A stretch of DNA of 64,000 nt from Microbacterium paraoxydans (GTDB lineage: Bacteria; Actinomycetota; Actinomycetes; Actinomycetales; Microbacteriaceae): assembly GCF_018224615.1 (NCBI RefSeq), contig NZ_JAGTUK010000001.1, positions 434,001-498,000 of the forward strand, in the 5' to 3' direction. Made by a program: the position numbers and the translations under genes. Under the pieces are notes generated by a model. The model ran no database searches. It was not told the DNA's origin and saw only the letters and a list, made by a program, of their open reading frames with translations. Each line of letters begins with the position of its first letter. The first letter of the stretch is position 1. Positions 35,601 to 43,220 of the stretch are shown here, in pieces.

Positions 35601-37491
35601 TGCGGACGTCGTGAGCCGCACGTGGAACCTGTCCCCGACGTACAACTACATGCGCGCCGACTCCAAGGCCGGGCAGTACTACCAGCGCGGCTCGGTGTCG
35701 TTCCTGGCACCCGCGTCCGGCGAGGTCACGGTGTCGGTCTCCGCGGTCGCGGGCGACGCGGCCGTGCGCATCGACAACGCCAGGGTCATGGCCGACACCA
35801 CGGCGCCGACCGCGGCGGGCACCGTGTACTCGAACGACTTCGAGGGCAACCAGCCCGGCTGGGGGCCGTTCGTGAAGGGCGACGCCAACGGCATCGACGA
35901 CCCGCGCACGAGCATCTCCCGGCGGCACGACCCGTACACGAGCAGCGACTGGCGCAACACCGCCAAGCCGTTCGACAGCGGTACCCTCGCCGGGCTCGCC
36001 GTGGACTCGACGCTCACGGGCGACCACTCCCTGATGTCGCACTCGGAGAACTCGGGTGTCGTCTACCGGACCGATCCGACGCTGGTGCCCCTGCAGCCCG
36101 GGCACACGTACCGCATCGCCTTCGACTACCAGGTGGGCGCGAGCGGGGCCTACCGCTGGCTGACCGGCACCGACGCCGTGCGCGACGGGGAGATCTCCAC
36201 CGTCACGCTCCGCCGCACGCCCGTGGTGCAGGCGCTGGAGACCACCGCGTTCAGCGAGGACGTGATCGTGGGCTGCGGCGACTACACCTGGGTCGGGCTC
36301 GAGCGGGTCGGCGGACCGGATGTCGACTTCGTGCTCGATGACTTCACCGTCACCGACCTCGGGCCGACGGTCGGCGGCACTCCGTGCGCGACGGTGTCGG
36401 GTGAGGCGGCGACCCTGAGCCCGGGAGCGCAGACGCCCTTCACCACGACCTTCACCAACAGCGAGGACGCGGTGGTGGAGAACGTCGGCGTGCAGCTCGA
36501 CCTCCCCGCCGGGTACACGGTCGAGGTGGCCGACGGTTCGTCGAACCTGTTCGCGTCCGTGGCGCCGGGCGAGAGCGTGACGACCGCGTGGCTGCTGACG
36601 GCTCCGGCCGCGGCGGCGGGATCGACGGTCGGCCTCGGCATCGCCGCGACGTACCTGATCGACTGCGACGTGCGGACCGTGGCCACCACGCAGGAGGCCG
36701 CCGTCGCCACGCGTGCCCGCATCCCGAACGCGCAGATCACGGCCACCGCGAACTCCGAGGAGACCGAGGGGGAGGACGGCCGCGCCGCGAACATGCTCGA
36801 CGGCAACGCCGGTACCTTCTGGCACAGCCGGTGGAGCGCGAACGCGACGTCGTACCCGCACGTGCTGACGTTCGACCTCGGTGCGGTGGAGCAGGTCGAC
36901 GGCCTGTCGTACCTGCGGCGCGCGGCCAACCAGAACGGTCCGATCAAGGGCTTCGAGGTGGCGGTGTCGACCGACGGGGAGGCGTATACGACGGTGGCGA
37001 CGGGCGAGTGGAGGAACGTCGCCGAGTGGCAGGACGTGGACTTCGCGCAGACCGATGCCCGGTACGTGCGGGTCACGGCCACCTCGTCGATCTCCGGCAC
37101 GCCGTTCGCGGCGGTCGCGGAACTGGCGATCTACGGCACCACGACCCCGCAGGCCGGTCATGCGCCCGAGACGCGACCGGACGACGACCTGAGCGGGTGC
37201 GCCCCGGAGACCGATCCCCAGTTGTCGCTCGGCGCGAAGAGCGTGCGCGCGGGGGAGTCGGTCGACGCGGTGCTGTCGGGGTTCGCACCAGGGGCCGCGG
37301 TCACGTTCTGGCTCGGCGACGTGCGTCTCGCCGATGCGGTGGTGGACGCGCGGGGTGCGCTCACCACGGGCGTGCTGATCCCGGCGGGCGCCACGCTCGG
37401 CAAGCACCGGCTGGTCGTGACGGACGCCGGCGGCACCGAGCTCGCGAGCGCTCCGCTGAAGGTCAAGAAGGCGAAGCCCGGGAAGAGCTGA
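32695..37491 (+). CDS. secreted endo-alpha-N-acetylgalactosaminidase, GH101
   Basis: A 1598-residue secreted protein with GAGAGG before the GTG start. A signal peptide ends near residue 38 (SAAASAAD). Then come an F5/8C (CBM32-like) domain (about 45-200), a galactose-mutarotase-like N-terminal part, and the GH101 barrel with GVYIDVYYSNGW (Asp632, likely nucleophile) and VATEWGDKF (Glu658, likely acid/base). Beta-sandwich modules, a NEW3-like domain (about 1235-1340), a second F5/8C domain (about 1345-1485) and an Ig-like end follow. GH101 enzymes release Gal-beta-1,3-GalNAc from Ser/Thr of mucin-type glycoproteins. There is no sortase signal or membrane anchor, so it is probably released or wall-associated by the F5/8C modules. 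Confidence 0.9.
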   Translation: MSTPTRPPRTTVAVSSLLATALALGGALLPSAAASAADLVPVPQTEYRLHAVSSESDPYPAPPSLDGTALGAFDGDVGTQWTSRYAANAPFPHWISIDLQRSLSVAALDYSVKRGQSVAAKTVEVYVTDDADAARTSPADGAWGAASATATLHAPTANDEKQRITLGTAKDGRYVALLILDAQGTTGGGAGELHVLSDEQLPPLPTEPENPEGPETGATVDIAAGGTTATVATGFPQIVGYRVGDQRLGGQKSSPQTWAVNGTAYAATTTSTVTATGVDYVSALTGIDVTVRSSLRVTDEGTVTFAVTGVDGSASVNTLALPDNAFLSATAADGAVLDRTVISPNSTTNADEHLAVTAATGTGAKGAAFAFLGNGALAGSVITNATTQASGGTASWNTRLTTRVTAADGRTAEIGSNAWLIHPTTAVDSRVTTYALPSVTVLLTADRNDDGAVDWQDAAIRYREVDAPRLGADRVADRVVSRIPFNFASSATNYFDLVLDNTKRIANQTDGLGQWVLNKGFGSEGHDSANTDYGGNYNERAGGLADLNRLVDEGAKLNADMSVHVNATEIYPQANAFDAAILDGAPPYKPGWNWLDQSYYLNQQTDLGTGRVLDRFQQLRDEVPGLSGVYIDVYYSNGWVAEELADELNAMNLEVATEWGDKFVDSTVWSHWPNDLAYGGKDNKGINSTMVRFIQNAQADVWNDDVLLGQQRLVDAEGWVGNRNWDGFIGNIWSQSLPTKFLQHFDLRTYEAGVEATFTDDVTARVENGTRVITMDGATVLRGDSYLLPWQSLDSNAEAGSPVDADKMYFFTASGGEKTFGLTGAFRGNTAFDVFALGDQGREKVGTATAVDGKLTLTGDKGTAYVVVPQGGAQRAAVEYRDAGLADPGFNSGSLDVWNPRGDVSIERTDLGAAKNASRGDNIAVLGSSASGISQTVTGLTPGERYAFSAQVQIDSTATRDVSVAVDTGADVVSRTWNLSPTYNYMRADSKAGQYYQRGSVSFLAPASGEVTVSVSAVAGDAAVRIDNARVMADTTAPTAAGTVYSNDFEGNQPGWGPFVKGDANGIDDPRTSISRRHDPYTSSDWRNTAKPFDSGTLAGLAVDSTLTGDHSLMSHSENSGVVYRTDPTLVPLQPGHTYRIAFDYQVGASGAYRWLTGTDAVRDGEISTVTLRRTPVVQALETTAFSEDVIVGCGDYTWVGLERVGGPDVDFVLDDFTVTDLGPTVGGTPCATVSGEAATLSPGAQTPFTTTFTNSEDAVVENVGVQLDLPAGYTVEVADGSSNLFASVAPGESVTTAWLLTAPAAAAGSTVGLGIAATYLIDCDVRTVATTQEAAVATRARIPNAQITATANSEETEGEDGRAANMLDGNAGTFWHSRWSANATSYPHVLTFDLGAVEQVDGLSYLRRAANQNGPIKGFEVAVSTDGEAYTTVATGEWRNVAEWQDVDFAQTDARYVRVTATSSISGTPFAAVAELAIYGTTTPQAGHAPETRPDDDLSGCAPETDPQLSLGAKSVRAGESVDAVLSGFAPGAAVTFWLGDVRLADAVVDARGALTTGVLIPAGATLGKHRLVVTDAGGTELASAPLKVKKAKPGKS

Positions 37492-37505
37492 CGCGTCGCG
37501 CGACG

Positions 37506-37533
37506 GGGCCCGGAGGAGTCATCCTCCGGGCCC
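37506..37533 (+). terminator. hairpin terminator after GH101
   Basis: A 12-bp perfect stem (GGGCCCGGAGGA with its complement), 4-base loop, followed by TTCT, 14 bases after the stop. Confidence 0.8.
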
Positions 37534-37640
37534 TTCTCTGCGCCGCGCGCCGCCTTCACCTCCTGTCCACGGTTTCCGGGATCCGGGTGCGGGACGTTCA
37601 TCCCTGCCGTCGATGATCGAATCCCCGACGAAAGGAGAGT

Positions 37641-37661
37641 GCATGCATACTGTAAGCATGC
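37641..37661 (+). promoter_or_regulatory. palindrome at the antitoxin start, probable autoregulatory operator
   Basis: An imperfect 21-bp inverted repeat, GCATGCATAC-T-GTAAGCATGC with 9 of 10 arm pairs, covers the antitoxin start codon. Ribbon-helix-helix antitoxins commonly bind such sites with their toxin to repress their own operon. Confidence 0.55.
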
Positions 37662-37891
37662 CGAACGTTCTGATCCGCGACCTCGACCTCACGGTGCACT
37701 CCGTGCTCACCGCGCGAGCCAGGGAGCGGGGGCAGTCGCTCCAGCAGTATCTGGCCACGGAGCTCGCGCGCCTCGCCGCGCGACCGACCCTGTCGGAGTT
37801 CCTGGCCGCGCGAGCGCGGGAGTCCGAAATCACTCCGATCACACCGGAGACCATCGTCGCGGCTGTCCACGACGGGCGCCGCGAACGATGA
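37643..37891 (+). CDS. FitA-like ribbon-helix-helix antitoxin
   Basis: An 82-residue protein. The RHH core is MPNVLIRDLDLTVHSVLTAR (residues 6-25), followed by RARERGQSLQQYLATELARL. The C-terminal part (LSEFLAARARESEITPIT) is the toxin-wrapping tail. The ATG at 37643 has the best Shine-Dalgarno (AAAGGAGAG). ATGs at 37613 and 37658 are alternatives, the latter matching the usual FitA N-terminus. It overlaps the PIN toxin gene by 4 bases. Confidence 0.85.
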   Translation: MHTVSMPNVLIRDLDLTVHSVLTARARERGQSLQQYLATELARLAARPTLSEFLAARARESEITPITPETIVAAVHDGRRER

Positions 37892-38274
37892 TCGTCGTCG
37901 ACGTCTCGATCGTCGTCGATCTGCTCTGCTCCGCGACGTCCACGGGCCCCCTCGCCGCGCGCCTGGCGGATGAGACGCTCCTGGCGCCCGATCTGATGCC
38001 GGTGGAGGTCGCCAGTGCTCTGCGCGGACTCGCCCGTGGTGGCGTGCTCGGTGATGCGGCGATGGACGCCGCGGCGACCGGCCTCGCGCTGCTCCCGGTC
38101 GACCTGCATTCGACGCTGCCGCTGGTCCCCCGCATTGTGGAGCTGCGCGCGAACCTGACCGCCTACGACGCGTCGTACGTCGCGCTCGCCGCCCTGGCGG
38201 GCTGTCCGCTCCTGACCCACGACCGCAGGCTCGCGCGCGCGGCCGCCGGTCAGTGCGCGGTCGAGACGCTTTAG
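37888..38274 (+). CDS. PIN-domain toxin, VapC/FitB-like ribonuclease
   Basis: A 128-residue PIN protein with the complete acidic set: Asp5 (MIVVDVSIVVD), Glu40 (PVEVASALRG), Asp94 (TAYDASYVALA) and Asp112 (THDRRLAR). VapC toxins cleave tRNA or rRNA when freed from the antitoxin. It overlaps the antitoxin gene (ATGA), and its stop codon overlaps the stop of the convergent permease gene by 4 bases, so no terminator separates them. Confidence 0.9.
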   Translation: MIVVDVSIVVDLLCSATSTGPLAARLADETLLAPDLMPVEVASALRGLARGGVLGDAAMDAAATGLALLPVDLHSTLPLVPRIVELRANLTAYDASYVALAALAGCPLLTHDRRLARAAAGQCAVETL

Positions 38275-39194
38275 CCCTTCACGGCGCCGGCGGCGAGGCC
38301 GGAGCGCCAGTACTTCTGCAGCGTGAAGAACAGCACGATCAGCGGGATCACGCCGAGCAGGGCGCCGAGCATGACCGCGCCCTTGTCGGGGGAGAAGTAG
38401 CTCACCATGCCGTACAGCCCGAGTGTCACGGGCTTGAGCTCCGCGCTCGAGATCATCATGAGCGGCAGCAGGAAGTTGTTCCACGTGGCCACGAAGATGA
38501 ACAGGAAGATGGTGACCATCGCGGGGCCGAGCAGCCGCAGCACGATCGTGAAGAAGATGCGCGCCTCACCGGCACCGTCGATGCGGGCGGCCTCCAGCAG
38601 CTCGGTCGGCACCGACGACTGGGCGTAGACCATCCCGAGGAACACGCCGAACGGCGAGACGGCCGAGGGGATGATGATCGCCCACACCGTGTTCGTGAGG
38701 CCGAGCGCGTGGAACTCGATGTACAGCGGCACCGTCAGCAGCGCGACGGGCAGCAGTAGGCCCGCCATGATCACGCCGACCGCGATGCGCTTGCCGGGGA
38801 AGGCGAACTTCGCGATCGCGTAGCCCGCCATCACCGCGAACAGCGTGCCGATCACGCCCGCACCGATCGAGTAGAACAGCGAGTTGCCGACCCACCGCCA
38901 GAAGAGGCCCTGCGTCCAGCCCATCAGGCTGTCGTAGTTGGTGCCGAGGTTCGGGTTCGCGAACCAGAAGCCGAACGTGGAGGTGAGGTCGCTGTTGTTC
39001 TTGGTGGAGGCGACCACGAGCCAGTACACCGGCACCAGGAAGTAGAGCGCCGCCACGACGAGGGCGATGATGCCGAAGGTGCGCGCGGCGGGTCCGGGCG
39101 CGAGCGAGGGCGGCGGGGCGTCGACCGCGGCGGTGCGGCGGCGTCCGGGGCGGACGGGTCGCGGGGCGACCGTGACGAGGCGCGTGGTGGTCAT
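38271..39194 (-). CDS. sugar ABC transporter permease (MalG type), importer B
   Basis: A 307-residue membrane protein with six helices and the EAA loop LEAARIDGAGEARIFFTIVLRL. Last gene of importer B, overlapping the preceding permease by 4 bases. An N-terminal Pro/Arg-rich extension precedes the first helix. Operator and neighbourhood suggest it imports the disaccharide produced by GH101. Confidence 0.92.
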   Translation of the reverse strand: MTTTRLVTVAPRPVRPGRRRTAAVDAPPPSLAPGPAARTFGIIALVVAALYFLVPVYWLVVASTKNNSDLTSTFGFWFANPNLGTNYDSLMGWTQGLFWRWVGNSLFYSIGAGVIGTLFAVMAGYAIAKFAFPGKRIAVGVIMAGLLLPVALLTVPLYIEFHALGLTNTVWAIIIPSAVSPFGVFLGMVYAQSSVPTELLEAARIDGAGEARIFFTIVLRLLGPAMVTIFLFIFVATWNNFLLPLMMISSAELKPVTLGLYGMVSYFSPDKGAVMLGALLGVIPLIVLFFTLQKYWRSGLAAGAVKG

Positions 39195-40171
39195 CGGGCG
39201 TCACCCTTCCGGCGCTGCAGCAGCGCGTACGCGATCGCGAGCACGCCAGCGATCAGTGCCATGAGCAGGGAGTAGGCGGAGGCCGGGCCGCTGCCCGAGG
39301 GGGAGAGCTCGCCCATCATGGTGTTGTAGGTGAGCATCATGGGGGTGAAGTCCTTGCCCATCCACGAGTTCGCGGCCTCCATGATGACCGGCTCGTTGAA
39401 CAGCTGGATCGTGCCGATGATCGACAGCAGCACGGCCAGCAGGGCGGCACCGCGCATGAGCGGCACCTTGATGCGCAGGGCGATCTGCCAGCCCGAGGCG
39501 CCGTCGATGCGGGCGGCCTCGTACAGGTCCCGCGGCACGGCCTGTAGCGCCGACAGGAAGATGAGCATGTTGTAGCCCGTGTACGTCCAGGTGGTCATGT
39601 TGGCCATGGAGAACAGGATCGTCTGCGGCGACATGAGGTCGGTGCCCTCTGGCAGGTACGGCAGGAACGGCGACACCTGCGGGGTGTACAGGTACAGCCA
39701 CATCATGGCGGCGATGATGCCGGGCACCGCGTACGGCAGGAAGAACGCGAGGCGGAACAGGGCGGGCCGCCGCACGATGAAGGAGTCCAGCAGCAGTGCG
39801 AGGGCGAGGGCGGCGATGATCATGACCGGGATCTGCACGGCCGCGTAGAGCACGACGCGCCCCATGCCCGCCCAGAACGCGCCGTTGGTCGCGGCCGTGA
39901 CGAAGTTGTCCAGGCCGACGAACGTGTCGACCAGTTCGCCGCCGCCGTAGAGGCCACCGCCCGAGGGGACCTGGGCGAAGAACGACGATCGCACCGACAC
40001 GATGATCGGCACCAGGAAGACGACGGTGAACAGCACCGCGAACGGCGCGAGGAAGAGCCAGCCCGTCACGCCCTCCCGGCGGCCTCTGCCCCGGCGCCGT
40101 CGCGCGGCGGGTGCGGGTGCGGGGCGGGGCGGCGGCACGGCGGTGTCGCGCGTCTCGGTCACTGCGGTCAT
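39191..40171 (-). CDS. sugar ABC transporter permease (MalF type), importer B
   Basis: A 326-residue membrane protein. The ATG at 40171 is chosen because GCGAGG lies upstream at suitable distance; a start 12 codons earlier is possible. A basic N-terminus (RRRRGRGRREG) precedes six helices, with the EAA loop YEAARIDGASGWQIALRIKVP. It pairs with the product of 38271-39194. Confidence 0.91.
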   Translation of the reverse strand: MTAVTETRDTAVPPPRPAPAPAARRRRGRGRREGVTGWLFLAPFAVLFTVVFLVPIIVSVRSSFFAQVPSGGGLYGGGELVDTFVGLDNFVTAATNGAFWAGMGRVVLYAAVQIPVMIIAALALALLLDSFIVRRPALFRLAFFLPYAVPGIIAAMMWLYLYTPQVSPFLPYLPEGTDLMSPQTILFSMANMTTWTYTGYNMLIFLSALQAVPRDLYEAARIDGASGWQIALRIKVPLMRGAALLAVLLSIIGTIQLFNEPVIMEAANSWMGKDFTPMMLTYNTMMGELSPSGSGPASAYSLLMALIAGVLAIAYALLQRRKGDAR

Positions 40172-40258
40172 GTGCGTCCTCGCTCTCACGACGACGGCGG
40201 AGGACACGATCGCCCGTGCACTCCGCCGTCGTTCATCCGATGATCCCGTGTGTGCCGG

Positions 40259-41572
40259 TCACTCCGCGACCGGGAGCCCGAGGTCCTTCAGCGAGGCGAC
40301 CGCGGTGTCCTGCGCGGTGGTGAACACGTCGGCGACCGTGGCGGTGCCCGCGGCGGCTGCGGCGGCCGTCTCGTTCATCTTCGACAGCGTCGAGAAGCCG
40401 GGGGCGTAGGGGAAGTCGGGGTTGAGGTTCTCGGTGGCGGTGGCGAGCTCGGCCAGCACGTCCTGTCCGCCGAACTGGCGCAGCATCTTCTCGGGCGTCT
40501 CGACCGTGCCCTTCGCGGCCACCACGAGGCCCTGCGACGCGAGGTCGTCGACCTGCGTGTTGAACCAGTCGTTGAACTCCATGGCCTCGGCGGGGTGCTC
40601 GCAGCCCTTCATGACCGCGACGCCCGAGCCGCCGTCGGGGCCGGTCATGGCGCCGGCGCCGAAGTCGGGCAGCTGTGCCACGCGCCACTGGCCCTCCGCG
40701 GGGGTGCCGTCGAGCGAGTCGAGGAGGAACCCGGCCTCCCACGCGGCGCCGACGTGACCGATCAGGCTGCCGTCGTTGAGTGCCGCGGTGAAGCCCTCGC
40801 CCCAGCGCTCGGTGGCGAGGGTCTGCTTTCCGTCGAGCAGGCCCTGCCAGAACGCGGCGACGCGCTGCGACCCTTCCGCCTCGGCGTCGACGCTCCACTC
40901 CTCGCCCGCGGTCGAGAACCACGTGTCGCCTGCGGCGGCGGACTGCCCCGCAAGCCAGTTCTGTGCCTCGTCGGGCGTGAACGCGGTGACGTACTTCCCC
41001 GCGGCGGCGGCCACGGCCGAGTCGGCGGCGAGGTCGTCGAGGGTGGTGGGGGCGTCGAGTCCGAGCGCGTCGAACGCGGCCTGGTTGTAGAAGTAGACCA
41101 GGGGGCCGGTGTCCTGCGGCAGCCCGACGATCGCGTCGCCGACCCGCATGCCGCTGAAGGCGCCGGCCGAGTAGTTGTCCTCGTAGGCCTTCGCTTCGTC
41201 GGCGACGTCTTCCAGCAGGCCCTTCACGAACAGCTGGGGCACCTCGGAGTAGCCGGTCTGTGCCAGGCAGGGGCCGTTGCCCGCCTTGATGTCGGTCTCG
41301 AGCTTGAGGATCATGTCGCTCGCCTTGCCGTCGAACTTCGTCGCCTTCACCTGGATGTCGGGGTGTTCCTCGTTCCAGCGGTCGACGATCTCCGCGACGG
41401 GCGTCATGCCCTCGCCGTCGGGGAGGCGGTGCAGGTACTCGATCGTCACGGCGCCGTCACCGGCGTCGCTACCGCCGGAGGCTGCCGGAGCGCACGCGGC
41501 GAGTCCGAAGGCGGACACCGCGCCGAGGGCGACGGCCGCGGCGATGCGGGGGGTGCGAGAGGTGGGTGCCAT
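40259..41572 (-). CDS. sugar ABC transporter substrate-binding lipoprotein, importer B
   Basis: A 437-residue family-1 solute-binding protein with lipobox LAAC (Cys27). The mature part has the usual features (VTIEYLHRLPDGEGMTPVAE, then DRWNEEHPDIQVKATKF). First gene of the importer-B operon. The LacI-type operator lies 91 bp upstream of its start. No ATPase gene accompanies this importer. Galacto-N-biose is the predicted ligand from context only. Confidence 0.9.
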   Translation of the reverse strand: MAPTSRTPRIAAAVALGAVSAFGLAACAPAASGGSDAGDGAVTIEYLHRLPDGEGMTPVAEIVDRWNEEHPDIQVKATKFDGKASDMILKLETDIKAGNGPCLAQTGYSEVPQLFVKGLLEDVADEAKAYEDNYSAGAFSGMRVGDAIVGLPQDTGPLVYFYNQAAFDALGLDAPTTLDDLAADSAVAAAAGKYVTAFTPDEAQNWLAGQSAAAGDTWFSTAGEEWSVDAEAEGSQRVAAFWQGLLDGKQTLATERWGEGFTAALNDGSLIGHVGAAWEAGFLLDSLDGTPAEGQWRVAQLPDFGAGAMTGPDGGSGVAVMKGCEHPAEAMEFNDWFNTQVDDLASQGLVVAAKGTVETPEKMLRQFGGQDVLAELATATENLNPDFPYAPGFSTLSKMNETAAAAAAGTATVADVFTTAQDTAVASLKDLGLPVAE

Positions 41573-41909
41573 GCTGTTCTCCTCGTTGAGGTCATGATCG
41601 GTCGGGTCGCCCGGTGCGGGGCACTGGCGGACGCGCCGCCGTCCAGCACATCAAATCAGAAAATGTTTGCGCTCACAAGACGAGAATTCGGGCGTTGTGC
41701 GCACTCTTCCGTCCGTGCGGAGGGAGCGCTGACATTGCCCGTGGAGACGCGCTGCGTCGCGCGCTGCTCCTCGTCCCAAAGAGGGCGACCACGCGGGCCG
41801 GGAGCGCCCGCCGAAGAATGAGGAGGCGAGACGGCGGGTGGGAGGGGTAATCTAACGTGTTACCTCTTGTTGCGTGGCGGTCTGGGGCCGCCGGAAAGCG
41901 GTGTGCCCG
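41573..41909. other. 337-bp intergenic region with operator and a GGTAA/TTACC repeat
   Basis: It holds the leader and operator of importer B at its left end and, at 41846-41864, an inverted repeat GGTAA-N9-TTACC upstream of the DUF4190 gene that could be an operator for an unlinked regulator. I see no convincing gene in the middle. Open frames there lack start signals. Confidence 0.5.
41664..41677 (-). promoter_or_regulatory. LacI-type operator of importer B
   Basis: TGTTTGCGCTCACA; the complement is TGTGAGCGCAAACA. It differs at one base from the site at the beta-galactosidase gene 11 kb away, which ties both to one regulator. Confidence 0.78.
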
Positions 41910-42215
41910 ATGAACACGACACCCACCCCTCGACTCCGCAGCCGCGGCGCGGCTCCTCAGCCGGTCGAGTCCCGGGAGAGGTTCCTCAGCATCTCCAGCG
42001 TCGTGATCGCCGTGGTCTCTCTCGTCTGCGGCTTCGCGCTGTTCCCGCCGCTCGTCGGCGTGATCGCCGGGCTGCTCGGGCGGCAGCGCGAACCCCGGGG
42101 TCAGGTGATCGCCGCCTGGGGAATCGCGCTCAACCTCGTGGTGCTGCTCGGGTGGGTCGCACTCTTGGCGGTCCTGGTGCTCACCGGCGTCCTCACGCAG
42201 CTGCTGCATCCATAA
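41910..42215 (+). CDS. DUF4190-type small membrane protein
   Basis: A 101-residue protein with two hydrophobic helices (FLSISSVVIAVVSLVCGFAL and NLVVLLGWVALLAVLVLTGV) separated by a GLLGRQREPRGQVIAAWGI loop. The pattern matches DUF4190 membrane proteins. The ATG at 41910 is preferred to an in-frame GTG 36 bases upstream. Function unknown. A bidirectional terminator separates it from the convergent DUF3073 gene. Confidence 0.78.
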   Translation: MNTTPTPRLRSRGAAPQPVESRERFLSISSVVIAVVSLVCGFALFPPLVGVIAGLLGRQREPRGQVIAAWGIALNLVVLLGWVALLAVLVLTGVLTQLLHP

Positions 42216-42229
42216 ACCCCCGGACACGA

Positions 42230-42260
42230 CGAAACACCCGCACGGCGTGCGGGTGTTTCG
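42230..42260. terminator. bidirectional terminator
   Basis: Near-continuous palindrome: CGAAACACCCGCACG pairs with its complement around a single G, so the loop must open a few pairs. It lies between convergent genes. Confidence 0.8.
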
Positions 42261-42270
42261 AACCGGGAGG

Positions 42271-42462
42271 CTAGGCCTTCTCTAGTTCGTCTTCGTCTTC
42301 GTCCGCGTACTCGTCGGCCCACTTGTCGACGTAGGCGTCTTCCTCGGAGTCACTCGAATGCCCGAGCTCGCGCTCCAGCGCCGAATAGTTCACCGACGGA
42401 CTGTATGCCTTGAGTTCGCGGGCGATCTTTGTGTGTTTCGCCTTCTGACGGCCACGGCCCAT
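42271..42462 (-). CDS. DUF3073 protein
   Basis: A 63-residue actinobacterial protein beginning MGRGRQKAKHTKIARELKAY, the invariant DUF3073 N-terminus, and ending in a strongly acidic tail (DEDEDELEKA). GAGGGGG precedes the ATG. No function is known. It is divergent from the UspA gene. Confidence 0.93.
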   Translation of the reverse strand: MGRGRQKAKHTKIARELKAYSPSVNYSALERELGHSSDSEEDAYVDKWADEYADEDEDELEKA

Positions 42463-42611
42463 GCCTGAGACCCCCTCACGAGTTAAGCTGCGGGCAGACG
42501 GGCGCCCGAGTCATTCACGACACCGGCTCGCGGCCGGTAAGAGTAGCATTCAGAATAGCATGCGGGGAACACGCCCTGGCCGATGCCGGGCCGCCGAAGG
42601 GAGCGATCTTC

Positions 42612-43154
42612 ATGACCGACAGCACCTCGAACCCCTCCGATGAGGCCACTCAGAACGCGGCGCTGCAGAAAGCGGTCATCGTGGGCCTGCAGGTCGATCA
42701 GGATCCGCGCGTCCTCGACGAGGCGGTCCGCTTCGCCCGGCTGCTGAGTGCGCCGCTCGTGGTCGCGCACGTCGACGTGACCCGCTTCGTGACCTATGAA
42801 GACCCGGACGGCTACGTGCACTCGGCGCCGATCGACATCAACTTCGATGCGGGTGCGGCCGAGTTCGAAGCGGTCGAGGCCGCCGCTGCCGCCCAGCTGC
42901 GCGACCGGGGCATCACCTGGACCGCGCGTCAGCTCGTGGGCGATCCGGCGCTGGCGATCAAGCAGCTGGCGAACAAGCTCGACGCGCAGATGATCGTGGT
43001 CGGCACGCGCAAGCGGGGCATCGGCGAGTCCATCCGTGAGTTCTTCACCGGCTCGGTCGCGGCACGCCTCGCGCACCGGCAGCACCGCCCCGTGCTGGTG
43101 GTGCCGCTCGGGGAGCCCGTCCCCGACGAGCAGAAGGAGATCTGGCCGGAGTAG
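42612..43154 (+). CDS. universal stress protein (UspA family)
   Basis: A 180-residue single-domain Usp. The N-terminal strand is KAVIVGLQVDQDPRVLDEAV. The C-terminal nucleotide-binding motif is visible as VVGTRKRGIGES followed by FFTGSVAARLAHRQHRPVLVVP, consistent with the ATP-binding subgroup (G-2x-G-9x-G-S/T). The ATG at 42612 was chosen as the first start that gives a standard Usp length. Two TAGCAT elements (42544, 42556) upstream may be part of its promoter. A strong terminator follows. Confidence 0.92.
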   Translation: MTDSTSNPSDEATQNAALQKAVIVGLQVDQDPRVLDEAVRFARLLSAPLVVAHVDVTRFVTYEDPDGYVHSAPIDINFDAGAAEFEAVEAAAAAQLRDRGITWTARQLVGDPALAIKQLANKLDAQMIVVGTRKRGIGESIREFFTGSVAARLAHRQHRPVLVVPLGEPVPDEQKEIWPE

Positions 43155-43166
43155 ACGCCGGCACGC

Positions 43167-43204
43167 ACGAGGGCCCCGTCGACGGAAGTCGGCGGGGCCC
43201 TCGT
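43167..43204. terminator. hairpin terminator between UspA and PadR genes
   Basis: A 12-bp perfect outer stem (ACGAGGGCCCCG with its complement), one G-T pair, then a 4-bp inner stem and a GGAA tetraloop. It probably serves both convergent genes. Confidence 0.85.
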
Positions 43205-43220
43205 ACGTGCTGCGTGCTGG

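Noticed and set aside
32998-37407. A 1469-residue minus-strand frame opposite GH101
   Set aside because: Same kind of antisense shadow, made of Arg/Val/His/Gly with no recognisable motif, while the plus strand encodes a clear enzyme.
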